64,000 nt of DNA from assembly GCF_009728145.1 (NCBI RefSeq), contig NZ_WOCA01000020.1:1-64000 (forward strand). Direction: 5' to 3'. Of the stretch, positions 1 to 8,544 are shown piece by piece. The notes beneath the pieces were generated by a model. The model was not told the origin of the DNA and ran no database searches. It worked only from the letters and a program-made list of their open reading frames with translations. This DNA is from Ornithinibacillus caprae. GTDB lineage: Bacteria; Bacillota; Bacilli; Bacillales; Amphibacillaceae. The position numbers were made by a program, and so were the translations under genes. Position 1 is the stretch's first letter, and each line of letters begins with the position of its first letter.

Positions 1-226
1 TCTTTTTTCCATACCCGTTCCGTCTATTGTTTGTTTCCTTTTCTCCTTTATCATTGGATTCATAGCCCAAATGATGATTCATTTCACCTTTTAACATTGA
101 TTCAAACTTCGGTCCGAATATGTCTTTTAATGCATCTTGCATATCCTCTACAGACTTTGGTTGATACTGTTCAATAATCTTGTTAGCTAATTCTACGGAG
201 TTAGGATCTCTTTTGGGTTTGCCCAT
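1..226 (-). CDS. IS256-family transposase, N-terminal part (runs off the left edge)
   Basis: This is the first 75 codons of a mutator-type (IS256 family) DDE transposase; the rest lies outside the window. The start is MGKPKRDPNSVELANKII and the visible protein carries ESMLKGEMNHHLGY followed by NNRRNGYGKK, both hallmarks of the IS256-family N-terminal region. The frame is open with no stop or frameshift in the visible part. An AAAGGAG-type site lies just upstream of the ATG (bases 226-224). Family assignment is firm. Whether the element is intact cannot be judged from here. Confidence 0.85.
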   Translation of the reverse strand, partial: MGKPKRDPNSVELANKIIEQYQPKSVEDMQDALKDIFGPKFESMLKGEMNHHLGYESNDKGEKETNNRRNGYGKK

Positions 227-271
227 TTAAAACACTCCTTTAGCTTTATAGTTATTATTCTACCAAATAAA

Positions 272-318
272 AAACTGTGTGAGTAAGAAACCGTACGCAT
301 TTCTTACTTACACAGTTT
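272..318. repeat. Long palindrome upstream of the transposase, possible IS terminal region
   Basis: Two 19-base arms (AAACTGTGTGAGTAAGAAA and TTTCTTACTTACACAGTTT, one mismatch) flank CCGTACGCA. It lies about 50 bases upstream of the transposase start, where an IS256-type terminal inverted repeat would be expected. A related hairpin with the same CCGTACGC core and CTTACACAGTTT arm occurs at 52648-52697, far from any transposase. It could be the IS end or an independent hairpin terminator. Confidence 0.5.
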
Positions 319-377
319 ATATTACACTCCCTATGATTACCTTTCATCCTAATCTTGTATGATAATCTTTCAAAAAT

Positions 378-425
378 AAAAAGTGCTGACAAAGTTGTTT
401 TTACAACATTCGTAAGCACTTTTTT
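378..425. terminator. Hairpin terminator downstream of the DinB gene
   Basis: Arms AAAAGTGCT and AGCACTTTT enclose an inner stem (GTTGT/ACAAC). T-runs follow on both strands, so it can serve the leftward DinB gene that ends at 475. Confidence 0.7.
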
Positions 426-474
426 CATTTATCTAGCTTCCAAAACCACAATACCATGAATTAACACTCCACAG

Positions 475-972
475 TTATATTGATTTTCCCTCTTTTATTT
501 GTTCAATATGCCGCTGTTCATGTAAGTATACTACCTCTACCCATTGATGTAGTGGTAGTTCCCCAAAGGAAGGATGTTTCACGGAAATCTCCATTAATAT
601 AGATTGATCTTCTATACTTGCTAATAAATCCATCAATTTTTCCCTTGAGTCATGAAACATATCTATTATTTGTTGCACTTCAAAAGGGCCTTCATCTGGT
701 TCAACAATTTTCGGTGCTATTCTTTTGATTGTTCGATCCAACAAAAGGTGGATATTTTTACGATCTTTATTCATGCGATTATTCTCTTTTAATCCCCATT
801 TAACCGCTATAATAGTTGCCTGTTCAACTAAAACTAAATGATGGCAAACTTGAGCAATACTCCACTTTTCTTTATTAGGCTTGTTATTAAACACATCACT
901 TTTCAAAGAACTAATCTCTTTTAGTAGGTTATTTCTCGTTTGAACCAAATTATCATTAAAGTAATTAACCAA
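475..972 (-). CDS. DinB/YfiT-like family protein
   Basis: A 165-residue protein of the DinB-like four-helix-bundle superfamily. It has the N-terminal WSIAQVCHHLVLVEQ helix (about residues 37-51) and a C-terminal HEQRHIEQI helix (about 151-159). Their histidines match the three-His metal site typical of DinB/YfiT proteins, which often act as metal-dependent thiol (bacillithiol) transferases or have no known role. Translation probably starts at TTG (972-970), because AAAGGAGAG lies seven bases upstream and no better ATG is available. It is a single gene between the IS end and an oxidoreductase. The substrate cannot be told from sequence. Confidence 0.8.
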   Translation of the reverse strand: MVNYFNDNLVQTRNNLLKEISSLKSDVFNNKPNKEKWSIAQVCHHLVLVEQATIIAVKWGLKENNRMNKDRKNIHLLLDRTIKRIAPKIVEPDEGPFEVQQIIDMFHDSREKLMDLLASIEDQSILMEISVKHPSFGELPLHQWVEVVYLHEQRHIEQIKEGKSI

Positions 973-1021
973 GAAATCTCTCCTTTCACTAATTTATCAT
1001 TTATATTTATCGTATATATTT

Positions 1022-1996
1022 CTATGCAACTACAGTAATAACAATTTTCCCTTTCGCATGACCTTCTTGTAAGTACTTGAAAGCATCCTGGACTTCATTC
1101 AATAGGTAAGTTCGGTCAATTACAGGTTTTACTTGCCCAGCTTCAATAAGTTCTTTTATAAATTCTAGATCCTTTTTATTGTTTTTTTGTAAAAAAGTAC
1201 GTATCTTCCTATTACCAGTCATTGAAATCCATGGTCCTTGGATCATAGCTTGAAACATTTGTTTTTGGGAACCTCCTACATGAACAAAGATCCCATTTGA
1301 ACGTAGCGCACGCTTATAGACTGAAATTGGTTGTTGACCGTTAATACCTAAAATTAGGTCATACTGCTCTGTTCTTTTTACAAAATCCTCTTTCTTATAG
1401 TCAATTACATGATCTGCACCGATAATTCGCATATTTTCTACATTTCTCGTACTACAAACTGCCGTTACTTCTGCTCCAAAACTTTTAGCAATTTGCACAG
1501 CAAAAGTTCCAACACCACCTGAAGCACCATAAATCAAAACCTTATTCCCCGATTGAATCTTTCCTTCATCCCTTAGTGCCTGTAAAGCTGTAACTGCTGC
1601 TGTAGGAACGGCTGCTGCTTCTTCAAATGATAGACTGTTAGGTTTAGCAGACAATGCTGGTTCAGGAACCGCAACATATTCCGCAAAACCTCCCCAGCCA
1701 AAACTAGATAAATCACCATACACCTCATCACCTGGTTGAAACTGAGTTACATGTTTACCAACTTCTTCAACCGTACCAGCTATGTCACCGCCAGGTATTG
1801 AGTATTTAGGTTTAAAAAGACCATAGGCAAAACGTGCTAAAAATGGTTCACCTTTTAGCAGTACTAAATTTCCATAATTCACCGATGCAGCATGAATTTT
1901 TACTAATACTTGATTATTTTCTGGTATTGGTTTTTCGACCTTTTTTAATTCAAGCGTATCAGGTGAACCGTATTGTTTAGATACAATTGCTTTCAT
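1022..1996 (-). CDS. Zinc-independent medium-chain dehydrogenase (quinone oxidoreductase-like)
   Basis: A 324-residue MDR-family NAD(P)H-dependent oxidoreductase. It has the N-terminal GroES-like fold with PGGDIAGTVEEVG (about residue 68) and a Rossmann fold starting IYGASGGVGTFAVQIAKSFG (about 155). It lacks the zinc-ligand cysteine pattern of alcohol dehydrogenases, so quinone reductase or enoyl reductase activity is more likely. The ATG at 1996 has GGAGG six bases upstream and is preferred over the TTG one codon earlier. It seems monocistronic. The real substrate is unknown. Confidence 0.85.
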   Translation of the reverse strand: MKAIVSKQYGSPDTLELKKVEKPIPENNQVLVKIHAASVNYGNLVLLKGEPFLARFAYGLFKPKYSIPGGDIAGTVEEVGKHVTQFQPGDEVYGDLSSFGWGGFAEYVAVPEPALSAKPNSLSFEEAAAVPTAAVTALQALRDEGKIQSGNKVLIYGASGGVGTFAVQIAKSFGAEVTAVCSTRNVENMRIIGADHVIDYKKEDFVKRTEQYDLILGINGQQPISVYKRALRSNGIFVHVGGSQKQMFQAMIQGPWISMTGNRKIRTFLQKNNKKDLEFIKELIEAGQVKPVIDRTYLLNEVQDAFKYLQEGHAKGKIVITVVA

Positions 1997-1999
1997 CAA

Positions 2000-2362
2000 A
2001 TTCCTCCAAACATAATTTATTTGAACTCACTTTTTATACTTTGATCCTGCTTATACGAAATGGAAAATTAAATGGTCTATTACAATGAATTTAATGATAG
2101 AGGCACACGAAAGGAGTAATGATTAAGAGAGTTCATGCAAATCTAGAACAGCCACTTTTCACGTTTAAATTAGTGAATCTTATCAAAGTTAATCAACTTT
2201 AATTTGATACTATTCAAGAAAAGTAATAATGTCAATAAAATTAACAGAAAATTAACACGACAGGTGCCTGTCACTTGTCGAATTATATAGGAAAAGAAAA
2301 AAGACCTAACCTTATAAAAGGTTAGATCCTTGTCTTAAATTAAGAAAAAAGACAGGTAATAT
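2000..2362. other. Gene-free stretch with a short dispersed palindrome and a terminator
   Basis: No convincing gene is seen. Bases 2258-2280 hold a compact palindrome (GACAGG TG CCTGTC inside CGACA...TGTCG) of the kind repeated at 9128. Bases 2306-2325 form the hairpin CTAACCTT ATAA AAGGTTAG, followed by a T-run on the minus strand, and this probably terminates the gene ending at 2363. A 27-codon open frame at 2119-2202 has an AAAGGAG site only two bases before its ATG and is probably not a real gene. Confidence 0.6.
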
Positions 2363-2668
2363 CTACTGTTGAGTAGACATCCTCCGCCAGCCGTTCTCTT
2401 CTAGCTTCTCCACGTACGTATTCATACAAATTTCTTCAAGTTCTATTACTAGTGGTTGTAGAGAAACAAAGCATTCCTTCGTTACATAATTTATGGTTAC
2501 CTTTACTACTTCATAACCATTATGGTATCTAGGATCGAATCCCGGATCATCTATTATATCTCCCTTCACAGGTCGAAAATCAGATTCTATTGTTTTTATC
2601 ATGCAAGCAGGTGTTGCTAATTCGGGTTCTTTTATAGATGAAATAAAAATTACTAAATTAATTTTCAT
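2363..2668 (-). CDS. Hypothetical protein, 101 aa
   Basis: A 101-residue protein not assigned to a family. It begins MKINLVIFISSIKEPELATP and contains an acidic, beta-rich centre (DIIDDPGFDPRYHNGYEVVKV). The ATG at 2668 is preceded by GAAGGAGATAGC, a good ribosome binding site, and the gene has its own terminator at 2306-2325, so it is probably expressed. No signal peptide or membrane segment is apparent. Confidence 0.6.
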   Translation of the reverse strand: MKINLVIFISSIKEPELATPACMIKTIESDFRPVKGDIIDDPGFDPRYHNGYEVVKVTINYVTKECFVSLQPLVIELEEICMNTYVEKLEENGWRRMSTQQ

Positions 2669-2771
2669 GCTATCTCCTTCTATATATTAAATTATATAAT
2701 TCTATATTACACATATATGGTGCATAACTGAACTCGTAACAGGCAAATTAACTTTGAAAGGAGAGTAAAAA

Positions 2772-3074
2772 ATGACAAACGAAGCTCTAAAAGTACTTAA
2801 TCAAATAAAACAAATTATCAATCAAATGGAGCAGCAAAGAGAGCAAAACCTTCAACCAAATCAAAAACAAAGCATACAGGAACAGAATCAAGAAGTTAAC
2901 TTAGAACAAAGAGCCGAACAGCAGCTACAAGAAATCCAGGAATTAATTCAACAGTACCAACTACGAAATCCAACTAACCAAAGCACTCAAGCATCAGCAG
3001 GATTAGACTTAGGACAATTTAGTAGTGGTCAAACTAATTTTCAACCTGGTAGGAATGACTTTGACCGTATTTAG
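2772..3074 (+). CDS. Glutamine-rich small hypothetical protein, 100 aa
   Basis: A 100-residue, very Gln/Asn/Glu-rich protein. Residues 1-65 look like a continuous amphipathic helix (repeated QQ/EQ/NQ), while residues 66-100 are a Ser/Gly/Gln-rich tail ending GRNDFDRI. The start has AAAGGAG seven bases upstream. No family was recognised. It may be a structural (for example spore-associated) or stress protein, but nothing here proves that. A hairpin at 3093-3120 follows the stop. Confidence 0.65.
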   Translation: MTNEALKVLNQIKQIINQMEQQREQNLQPNQKQSIQEQNQEVNLEQRAEQQLQEIQELIQQYQLRNPTNQSTQASAGLDLGQFSSGQTNFQPGRNDFDRI

Positions 3075-3092
3075 CCAGCCTCATTAACTACT

Positions 3093-3120
3093 GACCCTGA
3101 TTTTCTATTGATTCAGGGTC
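3093..3120 (+). terminator. Hairpin after the Gln-rich gene
   Basis: Arms GACCCTGA and TCAGGGTC are separated by 12 bases and lie 18 bases after the stop codon. There is no strong T-run, so terminator function is tentative. Confidence 0.45.
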
Positions 3121-3220
3121 CTATCAACGCGAGATTCCTGTTGTTCAACTAAATTGCACTATGTAACTCTTTAACACATATTTATAGAGGATTAGCAATT
3201 CTTAACTAACATATATTCAT

Positions 3221-3796
3221 CTAATCACGCTGCTTACTAGTACCGATATACTCCTCTAATAACCTATCCAGCTTTTCTTTCATATCGTCGGAAGTCACCA
3301 CACAGCTTAACCTACGAACTTTTGACCTGATTATTAACTCATAACGGTCATTTACTTCTCTAGAATGTCCATAATATCGATGATTAATATCTATTGGATA
3401 AAAATCATAAGACTTGATTTTTTTCCAAGGAATAAAGCTATTTCCACTTAGTATACCGTCCTTTGTAATCGCAAATAAGTTTAATACATCAGTTGAATAG
3501 GTTAGTGGGAGAACAACCATCGGATAAAGATACCAATTATCCATTTGGAAAAACATACCGACAATAATTATAATAGCAGGAAATAAAAGTAGGAAAGCGT
3601 ATAAAATAATTCCAACCCTTTGTTTCGAATAAACTGGATAATCTACTTCTTTCTGTGGGTATTTTCTAATATCTGAAATATCCTCCTCGGTTATAGGTAA
3701 AATAATTTCATTCTTCATTTCAATAATAACTTCTATAAATTTGTAGATATAATAACCTACAATCAAGAGAAACAGTAACCCCATAATTAAACTCAT
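3221..3796 (-). CDS. Membrane protein with PH-like/DUF5673-like C-terminus
   Basis: About 191 residues. There is one N-terminal membrane helix (MSLIMGLLFLLIVGYYIYKF), two more around residues 65-110 (IILYAFLLLFPAIIII and a second segment ending VLPLTYST), and a cytoplasmic C-terminal domain. That domain (GILSGNSFIPWKKIKSYDF then YELIIRSKVRR) resembles the bacterial PH-like/DUF5673 pattern. The ATG at 3796 has GGTGGTGAAGG just upstream and keeps the first helix at the N-terminus. It is a single gene. The function is unknown. Confidence 0.65.
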   Translation of the reverse strand: MSLIMGLLFLLIVGYYIYKFIEVIIEMKNEIILPITEEDISDIRKYPQKEVDYPVYSKQRVGIILYAFLLLFPAIIIIVGMFFQMDNWYLYPMVVLPLTYSTDVLNLFAITKDGILSGNSFIPWKKIKSYDFYPIDINHRYYGHSREVNDRYELIIRSKVRRLSCVVTSDDMKEKLDRLLEEYIGTSKQRD

Positions 3797-4009
3797 TCCT
3801 TCACCACCGTTCATTAACTTTTAAGTTACTAAGTAATACGAAATAGCTCTTTGGAATGTTTCAGTTTTGCTGTTTTTCAACCCCATGCACAAGCAAACTA
3901 ACTTAGGAGCGACGACTAGTAACTCTCCAAACGAGGAAAATCACTTATCTTTTTTCCTAAATAAGTTATAATAAGATCGAACTACCAATGATATACATGG
4001 AGGAAAACA

Positions 4010-4351
4010 ATGGAAGAGACTATTTCATTAAATGCTTTGAATGCTTTAGTAGAAAAGAAGATAAAGAAAAAAATTCTCATTAAACTAATTTGGAATGAAA
4101 ATGAGAAAATCACCTTGTTCATTACCCCAAATATGAAAATTAACTCCTTCATTTATGACGATAAAGAGGGTTATTTATTTTATGATATGGAGGGAAATCT
4201 AGTTAAAAATAGCATTCCGTGCATTTTGACAGAAGACAAATTAGAAGATGGTAAAATTAATATAGAAAAAATAAAAAACAATAGCTTATTAGTGAATAAT
4301 CAGCCCCTATCAAACGAGGACATCGTATTTCTAAAAGAATATCATACATAG
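4010..4351 (+). CDS. Hypothetical protein, 113 aa
   Basis: A 113-residue, Lys/Asn/Glu-rich soluble protein with no recognised family. The N-terminal part is helical (LNALNALVEKKIKKKILIKL), followed by beta-rich sequence (ITLFITPNMKINSFIYDDKE). The ATG has ATGGAGGAAAACA directly upstream, and TATAAT at 3967-3972 could be its -10 box. It is followed by two hairpins (4425-4444 and 4454-4488). It is expressed in all likelihood, but its function is unknown. Confidence 0.6.
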   Translation: MEETISLNALNALVEKKIKKKILIKLIWNENEKITLFITPNMKINSFIYDDKEGYLFYDMEGNLVKNSIPCILTEDKLEDGKINIEKIKNNSLLVNNQPLSNEDIVFLKEYHT

Positions 4352-4424
4352 TCCTTCCTTCGCGCCTAACCTCTACATTTTCCAAGCCTTTATGGTGAAT
4401 GACATAGTTGCACTTATGCGTGGG

Positions 4425-4444
4425 TAGGAAAGTTTAAATTCCTA
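4425..4444. repeat. Short TAGGAA...TTCCTA hairpin
   Basis: TAGGAA AGTTTAAA TTCCTA resembles the core of the much longer hairpin at 31583-31628 (ATAGGAAAGTTTATACGTTCCTAT). Both are followed by TAAA/TGCTAAA-type sequence, which suggests a small dispersed element. Confidence 0.4.
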
Positions 4445-4453
4445 TAAGTAAAA

Positions 4454-4488
4454 AAGCATGTGAAATTCTCTACGAAATTCACATGCTT
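4454..4488. terminator. Bidirectional terminator
   Basis: The 11-base arms AAGCATGTGAA and TTCACATGCTT are flanked by A- and T-runs. It sits between convergent genes (4010-4351 and 4506-6332) and can stop both. Confidence 0.85.
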
Positions 4489-4505
4489 CAAAAAACTAAT
4501 ACCTC

Positions 4506-6332
4506 TTATGAAAATAGATCCTTCAAACGAGCCCAGAAGCCTTTTGCTTCTTCTACTGGTTCTTCGGTCGTTTCCGGTTCTTCGTACATAATACTTTTTG
4601 TTTTGAACACAAACTGAACCGAATTAATTTTTTCGTTTTCGGTCGAAACAAAGGATACAGCTTCAAAATCAGATTTATCATAATCTGCCATCATCTCATC
4701 TATTTCCTCTGTCATTTGATCTGGTAAATCACTAGTAGATTCATGTAACTCACTTGTACCGTCGTAAAGTTCACCTACACCAGTGTCTAATTCATTTGTT
4801 CCCACAGATAATTCTTCGATCCCACTGTGTAACTCTTGATAGGAGTTAGAAAGTTGGTTAACTCCCCCAGTATAGTCAACCAATCCAGCGTGAAATTCTT
4901 TATAATTGGAAGAAAGGGTGGCTAATCCTTCCTGTAATTGGGCGAAATCACCTGCTGCATCCATACCTTCTAAAGAAGAAGATAGCCCATTTGCCATGGA
5001 GTCTAGATTAGTAGCCATTTCGTTTAGTGCACCAATAACTTCTTCTAAAGTTACATCAACTGCATCAAAGCCTCCCTTTACTTGGGCGTACGTTCCTTTT
5101 GCAGTCTGGGCTTTAACATACGTATCCACTAATTGATCCACTACCCTCTGATCCGCTCCGCTTGAATACAACTTCTGTATTTCTTCTTCGGAAATGTTAT
5201 ATGCCGGAATATCCTCCATTGCACCATCTAACGCACGATAGGCGTTCGCATAATTATCTTTAAGTAATGTTAATCCTTCTGACGTTTCCTTTAAACCATT
5301 TGATAGTTGCGTAAGACCATCTGCAAGCTGACCCAACTCACTTAGATCCATTCCTTCCGAATTGCCAAGTGAATCGCTAATTGTTTCAAGAGCTTGCTCA
5401 ATGTCTTTCGATCCGTTCACAAGATCAGTGGAAGCATCATCTAGATCAGATATTCCATTTTGATATTGCTTGGAACCCTCTTCTAAGTCCGCTACACCAT
5501 TATTTAGTTCCGAAACTCCATCATTTAACTCAGCCACACCATTGTTTAGGTCAGAAATGGCATCAGTTAGAGATTTCATATCACCAGTCATTTCTCCTAT
5601 ATCCGGTGATTCAATCGACATCGATGATGGAACACCTGAGATTTCAATACCTTCTAACTCAAAACCTTCCACATCAGCTTCTACTACAAGTTCTTCTTCA
5701 TTTTCGGGCATTACAGTAAATGTCACTTGCTTGTTTTTACCAGCATTAGCAACCATTCCGTCTTCTGTCTTAATATTGTTATAGATAGTCGAATCTAGCG
5801 TAAGGGCAATTTGCAATAAATAGTTTTCAAAAAATACTCGATTCACGTCTTCATTCGCCGATGTTTCAATTCGAATTTGTACGTGGCCATCTTTACCAGC
5901 TAAATCTTCAGGGGAAATCTCCTCTCCGTCTAAGAAATACGTAATCGAAATGTCCCATGGTAATGGTTCATCATTCATATTCCCTTGGTAATAAAATTTT
6001 CCCTTTGGTGCAGTGAACTGTACTTTATCTTCAACTTGTTCTATTTCGGATAAATCGGTTAAGTTCTTAAGGCTAGTATAGGACCCGTAATCAACAATCT
6101 TTCCTTCTTTTTCAACATCTAATGTGTTCACCACATAGATTTCTTGTCCCTCACCAGTTGCACTTAGTGTTGCATATACCACTTCATCCTTTGAGGAAAC
6201 CTCCCCATCCTTTTTAGGGTCAACTTCCTCTGAGTTGCTGTCATTTGTTGAAGCAGTTGCAAGAAATGACGGCAATACAAGGATTACAGCTGCTAAAACA
6301 ATTAGTATTTTTTTCATTCTCCTCATCATCAT
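4506..6332 (-). CDS. Secreted coiled-coil (YhgE/Pip-like) partner of the MMPL exporter
   Basis: 608 residues. There is an N-terminal signal peptide (KKILIVLAAVILVLPSFLATAS), a beta-rich extracytoplasmic region (about 45-230), then a long array of heptad-like LNDGVSELNNGVADLEEG repeats (about 240-330 and 460-540). Such repeats are known from YhgE/Pip-type proteins and from accessory proteins of MMPL transporters. The C-terminus is short and charged (WARLKDLFS). The first codons (three ATGs from 6332) overlap the last codons of the MMPL gene by four bases, so the pair is translationally coupled. The role is probably as the extracytoplasmic component of that exporter. Which of the first ATGs is used is uncertain. 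Confidence 0.8.
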   Translation of the reverse strand: MMMRRMKKILIVLAAVILVLPSFLATASTNDSNSEEVDPKKDGEVSSKDEVVYATLSATGEGQEIYVVNTLDVEKEGKIVDYGSYTSLKNLTDLSEIEQVEDKVQFTAPKGKFYYQGNMNDEPLPWDISITYFLDGEEISPEDLAGKDGHVQIRIETSANEDVNRVFFENYLLQIALTLDSTIYNNIKTEDGMVANAGKNKQVTFTVMPENEEELVVEADVEGFELEGIEISGVPSSMSIESPDIGEMTGDMKSLTDAISDLNNGVAELNDGVSELNNGVADLEEGSKQYQNGISDLDDASTDLVNGSKDIEQALETISDSLGNSEGMDLSELGQLADGLTQLSNGLKETSEGLTLLKDNYANAYRALDGAMEDIPAYNISEEEIQKLYSSGADQRVVDQLVDTYVKAQTAKGTYAQVKGGFDAVDVTLEEVIGALNEMATNLDSMANGLSSSLEGMDAAGDFAQLQEGLATLSSNYKEFHAGLVDYTGGVNQLSNSYQELHSGIEELSVGTNELDTGVGELYDGTSELHESTSDLPDQMTEEIDEMMADYDKSDFEAVSFVSTENEKINSVQFVFKTKSIMYEEPETTEEPVEEAKGFWARLKDLFS

Positions 6333-8383
6333 TTCTCCTTATAATAATTTGCTTTCCATGTAGTTTTATCTATTAACTTATCAAATACCAGTAACATGGC
6401 AGGTAGGAAAAATACTACCATAATAAAAGCAAGTAATGCCCCTCGCCCTAGTAATAATCCGATAGAGCCAACGATCGGATTGGATGAAGTAATCCATAAA
6501 ATAAATCCGACACTGGATAAAATCGAAGCTGAAATAGCAATCGCAAAAAGTTTCTCATCGATTGTTTTCTTAATCGCTTTTAAGGCTGGCATTTCTTTTC
6601 TGTTCTCCTTATACGCTTCGGTAAGAAGAATTGCATAATCGACCGTCGCAGCAAGCTGTACCGTACTAATGATTAGATACCCCACATACACCAGAGAAGA
6701 ATCTGTAAAGTATGGAACGGATAAGTTAATCCAAACAGCTGACTGAATCGTAAGCAGAAGAATAATTGGAAATGTGATGGATTTAAACGTGATCAACAGT
6801 ACAATTGCAATCGTAATAACCGTTAGTAAATTAACGACTGTATTATCCTTTTGAACGACATTTTTCATGTCATATAATGTCACGCTCTCCCCAAGAGAAT
6901 AGACGTCATCACCATAATAACTTTCGGCCGTCTGTTGAACTTCCTCAATTAACCCGAATACCACCTCTCCCTCAGTAGCAGTGCTTGTGTTAAGAATGAT
7001 CCGACTGTAATTTTCTGAATAAAACTGTTCGGTTACAGACTCCTCTAAATATTCAGGTGGAATTGCTGCACTGACCGTGTTGACGTACGAAAGAATACTT
7101 GTTACATGGTCCAAATTATTTAAATCTTGCACTAATTCTTCTTCTTTAGCGATGTCCCCTTTTGGAACTAGTAAAACCATTTGTGTACTCTTTCCGAATT
7201 CCTCTTCAATTTTGATGACATCACTTCCAGCACGAGTAGAATCAGGCTGCTCCCCAATACCATATGTGAAAGTAGTTTGGCCCTGTGCCAAATATGCCGG
7301 GACGATGAGAAGCAATACGAGCAACAAACTAGGTACTTTGAGTTTCACAACCTTACTCCCAATATTTTTAAAGCTCGGAATAATTGGTTTGTGCTTTGTT
7401 TTATCAATCCATTTATAAAACATGAGTGTTAGAGCTGGTAAAAAGACCATAACACTAATAAAGCTTAATACAATTCCTTTTACTAGATTAAGTCCTAAAT
7501 CCGAGCCAATTTCAAAGTTCATAAATGTTAGTGCCGTAAAACCAAAGAACGTAGTTGACGCACTAGCAATAATAGCCGGGAATGATCTCTTCATTGCAAG
7601 CTGCATGGCTTCAGTTGGATCTGCTACTTTCTTTCGATAATCTGAAAAACTATGAAGTAGGAAAATAGCATAGTCTAGCGAAACTGCTAGCTGTAATATC
7701 GGTGCAACGGATTGCGTAACGAAGGATATTTCGCCAAGGAATATGTTCGTTCCTAAGTTAATCAATACGGAAACACCGATTGCGGTTAGGAAGAATATCG
7801 GTTCTACCCAGGAATTCGTGGATAAAATTAAAATGATTACGATGATCGGTATCAATAATGCTGCCGCATACATGGTTTCAGTAAAAGCCATCTTTTGTTG
7901 CGTGGCAGTATCTAGTGCCTCACCTGACATGGCATTATCTTCACCAATTAAGTCATAGATAGCATCCGTAATCTCCACTTCATCTCCTTCACGAATACTG
8001 AAGGTAAATAATGCATTATTATTCTTATAATATGATTCAACGGTATCCTCATCAGCTATTTCTATTGGTGTTTTTATATCAATGGCATCATCTAACCAAG
8101 TAACATCAGTCACTCCATCGATAGAAGAAAGCTGATCCTTAAAAATAAGCGCTTCTTGAACCGTAACGTCGTGAATCATGATTCTCGTATTTGGAACAGA
8201 TCCATCAAATTCTTGTTCCATGATATCCATTGCCTTCGTGGATTGCGCTTCTTCTGGTAAGTAATCTACCATATTGTAATTAACACCAACAAAAAACTGA
8301 GCAATGGTACTAATAACTGCAATGATAAGAAAAGAAATTACAATGGGCTTTTTTTGTTTTATGATTCGTGCTGCTATTCCTAT
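6329..8383 (-). CDS. MMPL/RND-superfamily exporter, probable AUA start
   Basis: A transporter with two repeats of one large extracytoplasmic loop plus a cluster of membrane helices (helices near residues 170-320 and 520-680), as in MMPL/YdgH-type lipid or drug exporters. The first ATG is at 8272, but 39 further in-frame codons lie upstream of it. They encode a basic segment followed by a first membrane helix (KQKKPIVISFLIIAVISTIA), which the family needs. Those codons contain no ATG, GTG or TTG. AAAGGGTGA at 8390-8398 is well placed for an ATA at 8383-8381, giving 684 residues. It is transcribed from the promoter at 8426-8454, faces a TetR gene and is coupled to 4506-6332. The alternative is a mutated, poorly translated start. 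Confidence 0.8.
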   Translation of the reverse strand: MGIAARIIKQKKPIVISFLIIAVISTIAQFFVGVNYNMVDYLPEEAQSTKAMDIMEQEFDGSVPNTRIMIHDVTVQEALIFKDQLSSIDGVTDVTWLDDAIDIKTPIEIADEDTVESYYKNNNALFTFSIREGDEVEITDAIYDLIGEDNAMSGEALDTATQQKMAFTETMYAAALLIPIIVIILILSTNSWVEPIFFLTAIGVSVLINLGTNIFLGEISFVTQSVAPILQLAVSLDYAIFLLHSFSDYRKKVADPTEAMQLAMKRSFPAIIASASTTFFGFTALTFMNFEIGSDLGLNLVKGIVLSFISVMVFLPALTLMFYKWIDKTKHKPIIPSFKNIGSKVVKLKVPSLLLVLLLIVPAYLAQGQTTFTYGIGEQPDSTRAGSDVIKIEEEFGKSTQMVLLVPKGDIAKEEELVQDLNNLDHVTSILSYVNTVSAAIPPEYLEESVTEQFYSENYSRIILNTSTATEGEVVFGLIEEVQQTAESYYGDDVYSLGESVTLYDMKNVVQKDNTVVNLLTVITIAIVLLITFKSITFPIILLLTIQSAVWINLSVPYFTDSSLVYVGYLIISTVQLAATVDYAILLTEAYKENRKEMPALKAIKKTIDEKLFAIAISASILSSVGFILWITSSNPIVGSIGLLLGRGALLAFIMVVFFLPAMLLVFDKLIDKTTWKANYYKEK

Positions 8384-8425
8384 AGCTATTCACCCTTTCT
8401 TACGTAAACAAAATTTCACTTTTTC

Positions 8426-8454
8426 ATTATATAAACACAGTGTTGGATTTACAA
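8426..8454 (-). promoter_or_regulatory. Promoter of the MMPL operon with TetR-type operator in the spacer
   Basis: On the minus strand TTGTAA (8454-8449) and TATAAT (8431-8426) are exactly 17 bases apart. The spacer contains the perfect inverted repeat AACAC-T-GTGTT (8434-8444). A second CCAACA...TGTTGG pair lies at about 8484-8508. These are good candidates for binding by the divergent TetR regulator. Confidence 0.65.
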
Positions 8455-8525
8455 CAAACAGTATTGTAAAATAAGTACATTCCCCAACATATTACTTCAT
8501 TGTGTTGGATAACTTAAAAATTTAT

Positions 8526-8544
8526 AAGGAGAGGATTCCCCATT
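8526..8544 (+). promoter_or_regulatory. Ribosome binding site pointing to an ATT start for the TetR gene
   Basis: AAGGAGAGG (8526-8534) is followed seven bases later by ATT (8542-8544). No ATG, GTG or TTG lies within the normal 4-12 base window. In-frame GTG/TTG codons at 8503-8508 lie upstream of this site, and the ATG at 8584 has no ribosome binding site. Confidence 0.5.

Noticed and set aside
1..60. Possible frameshift in the IS256 transposase near the window edge
   Set aside because: On careful reading the frame continues as NNRRNGYGKK, the normal family motif.
2119..2202. 27-codon frame with AAAGGAG
   Set aside because: Spacing of only two bases to the ATG and no recognisable protein; probably chance.
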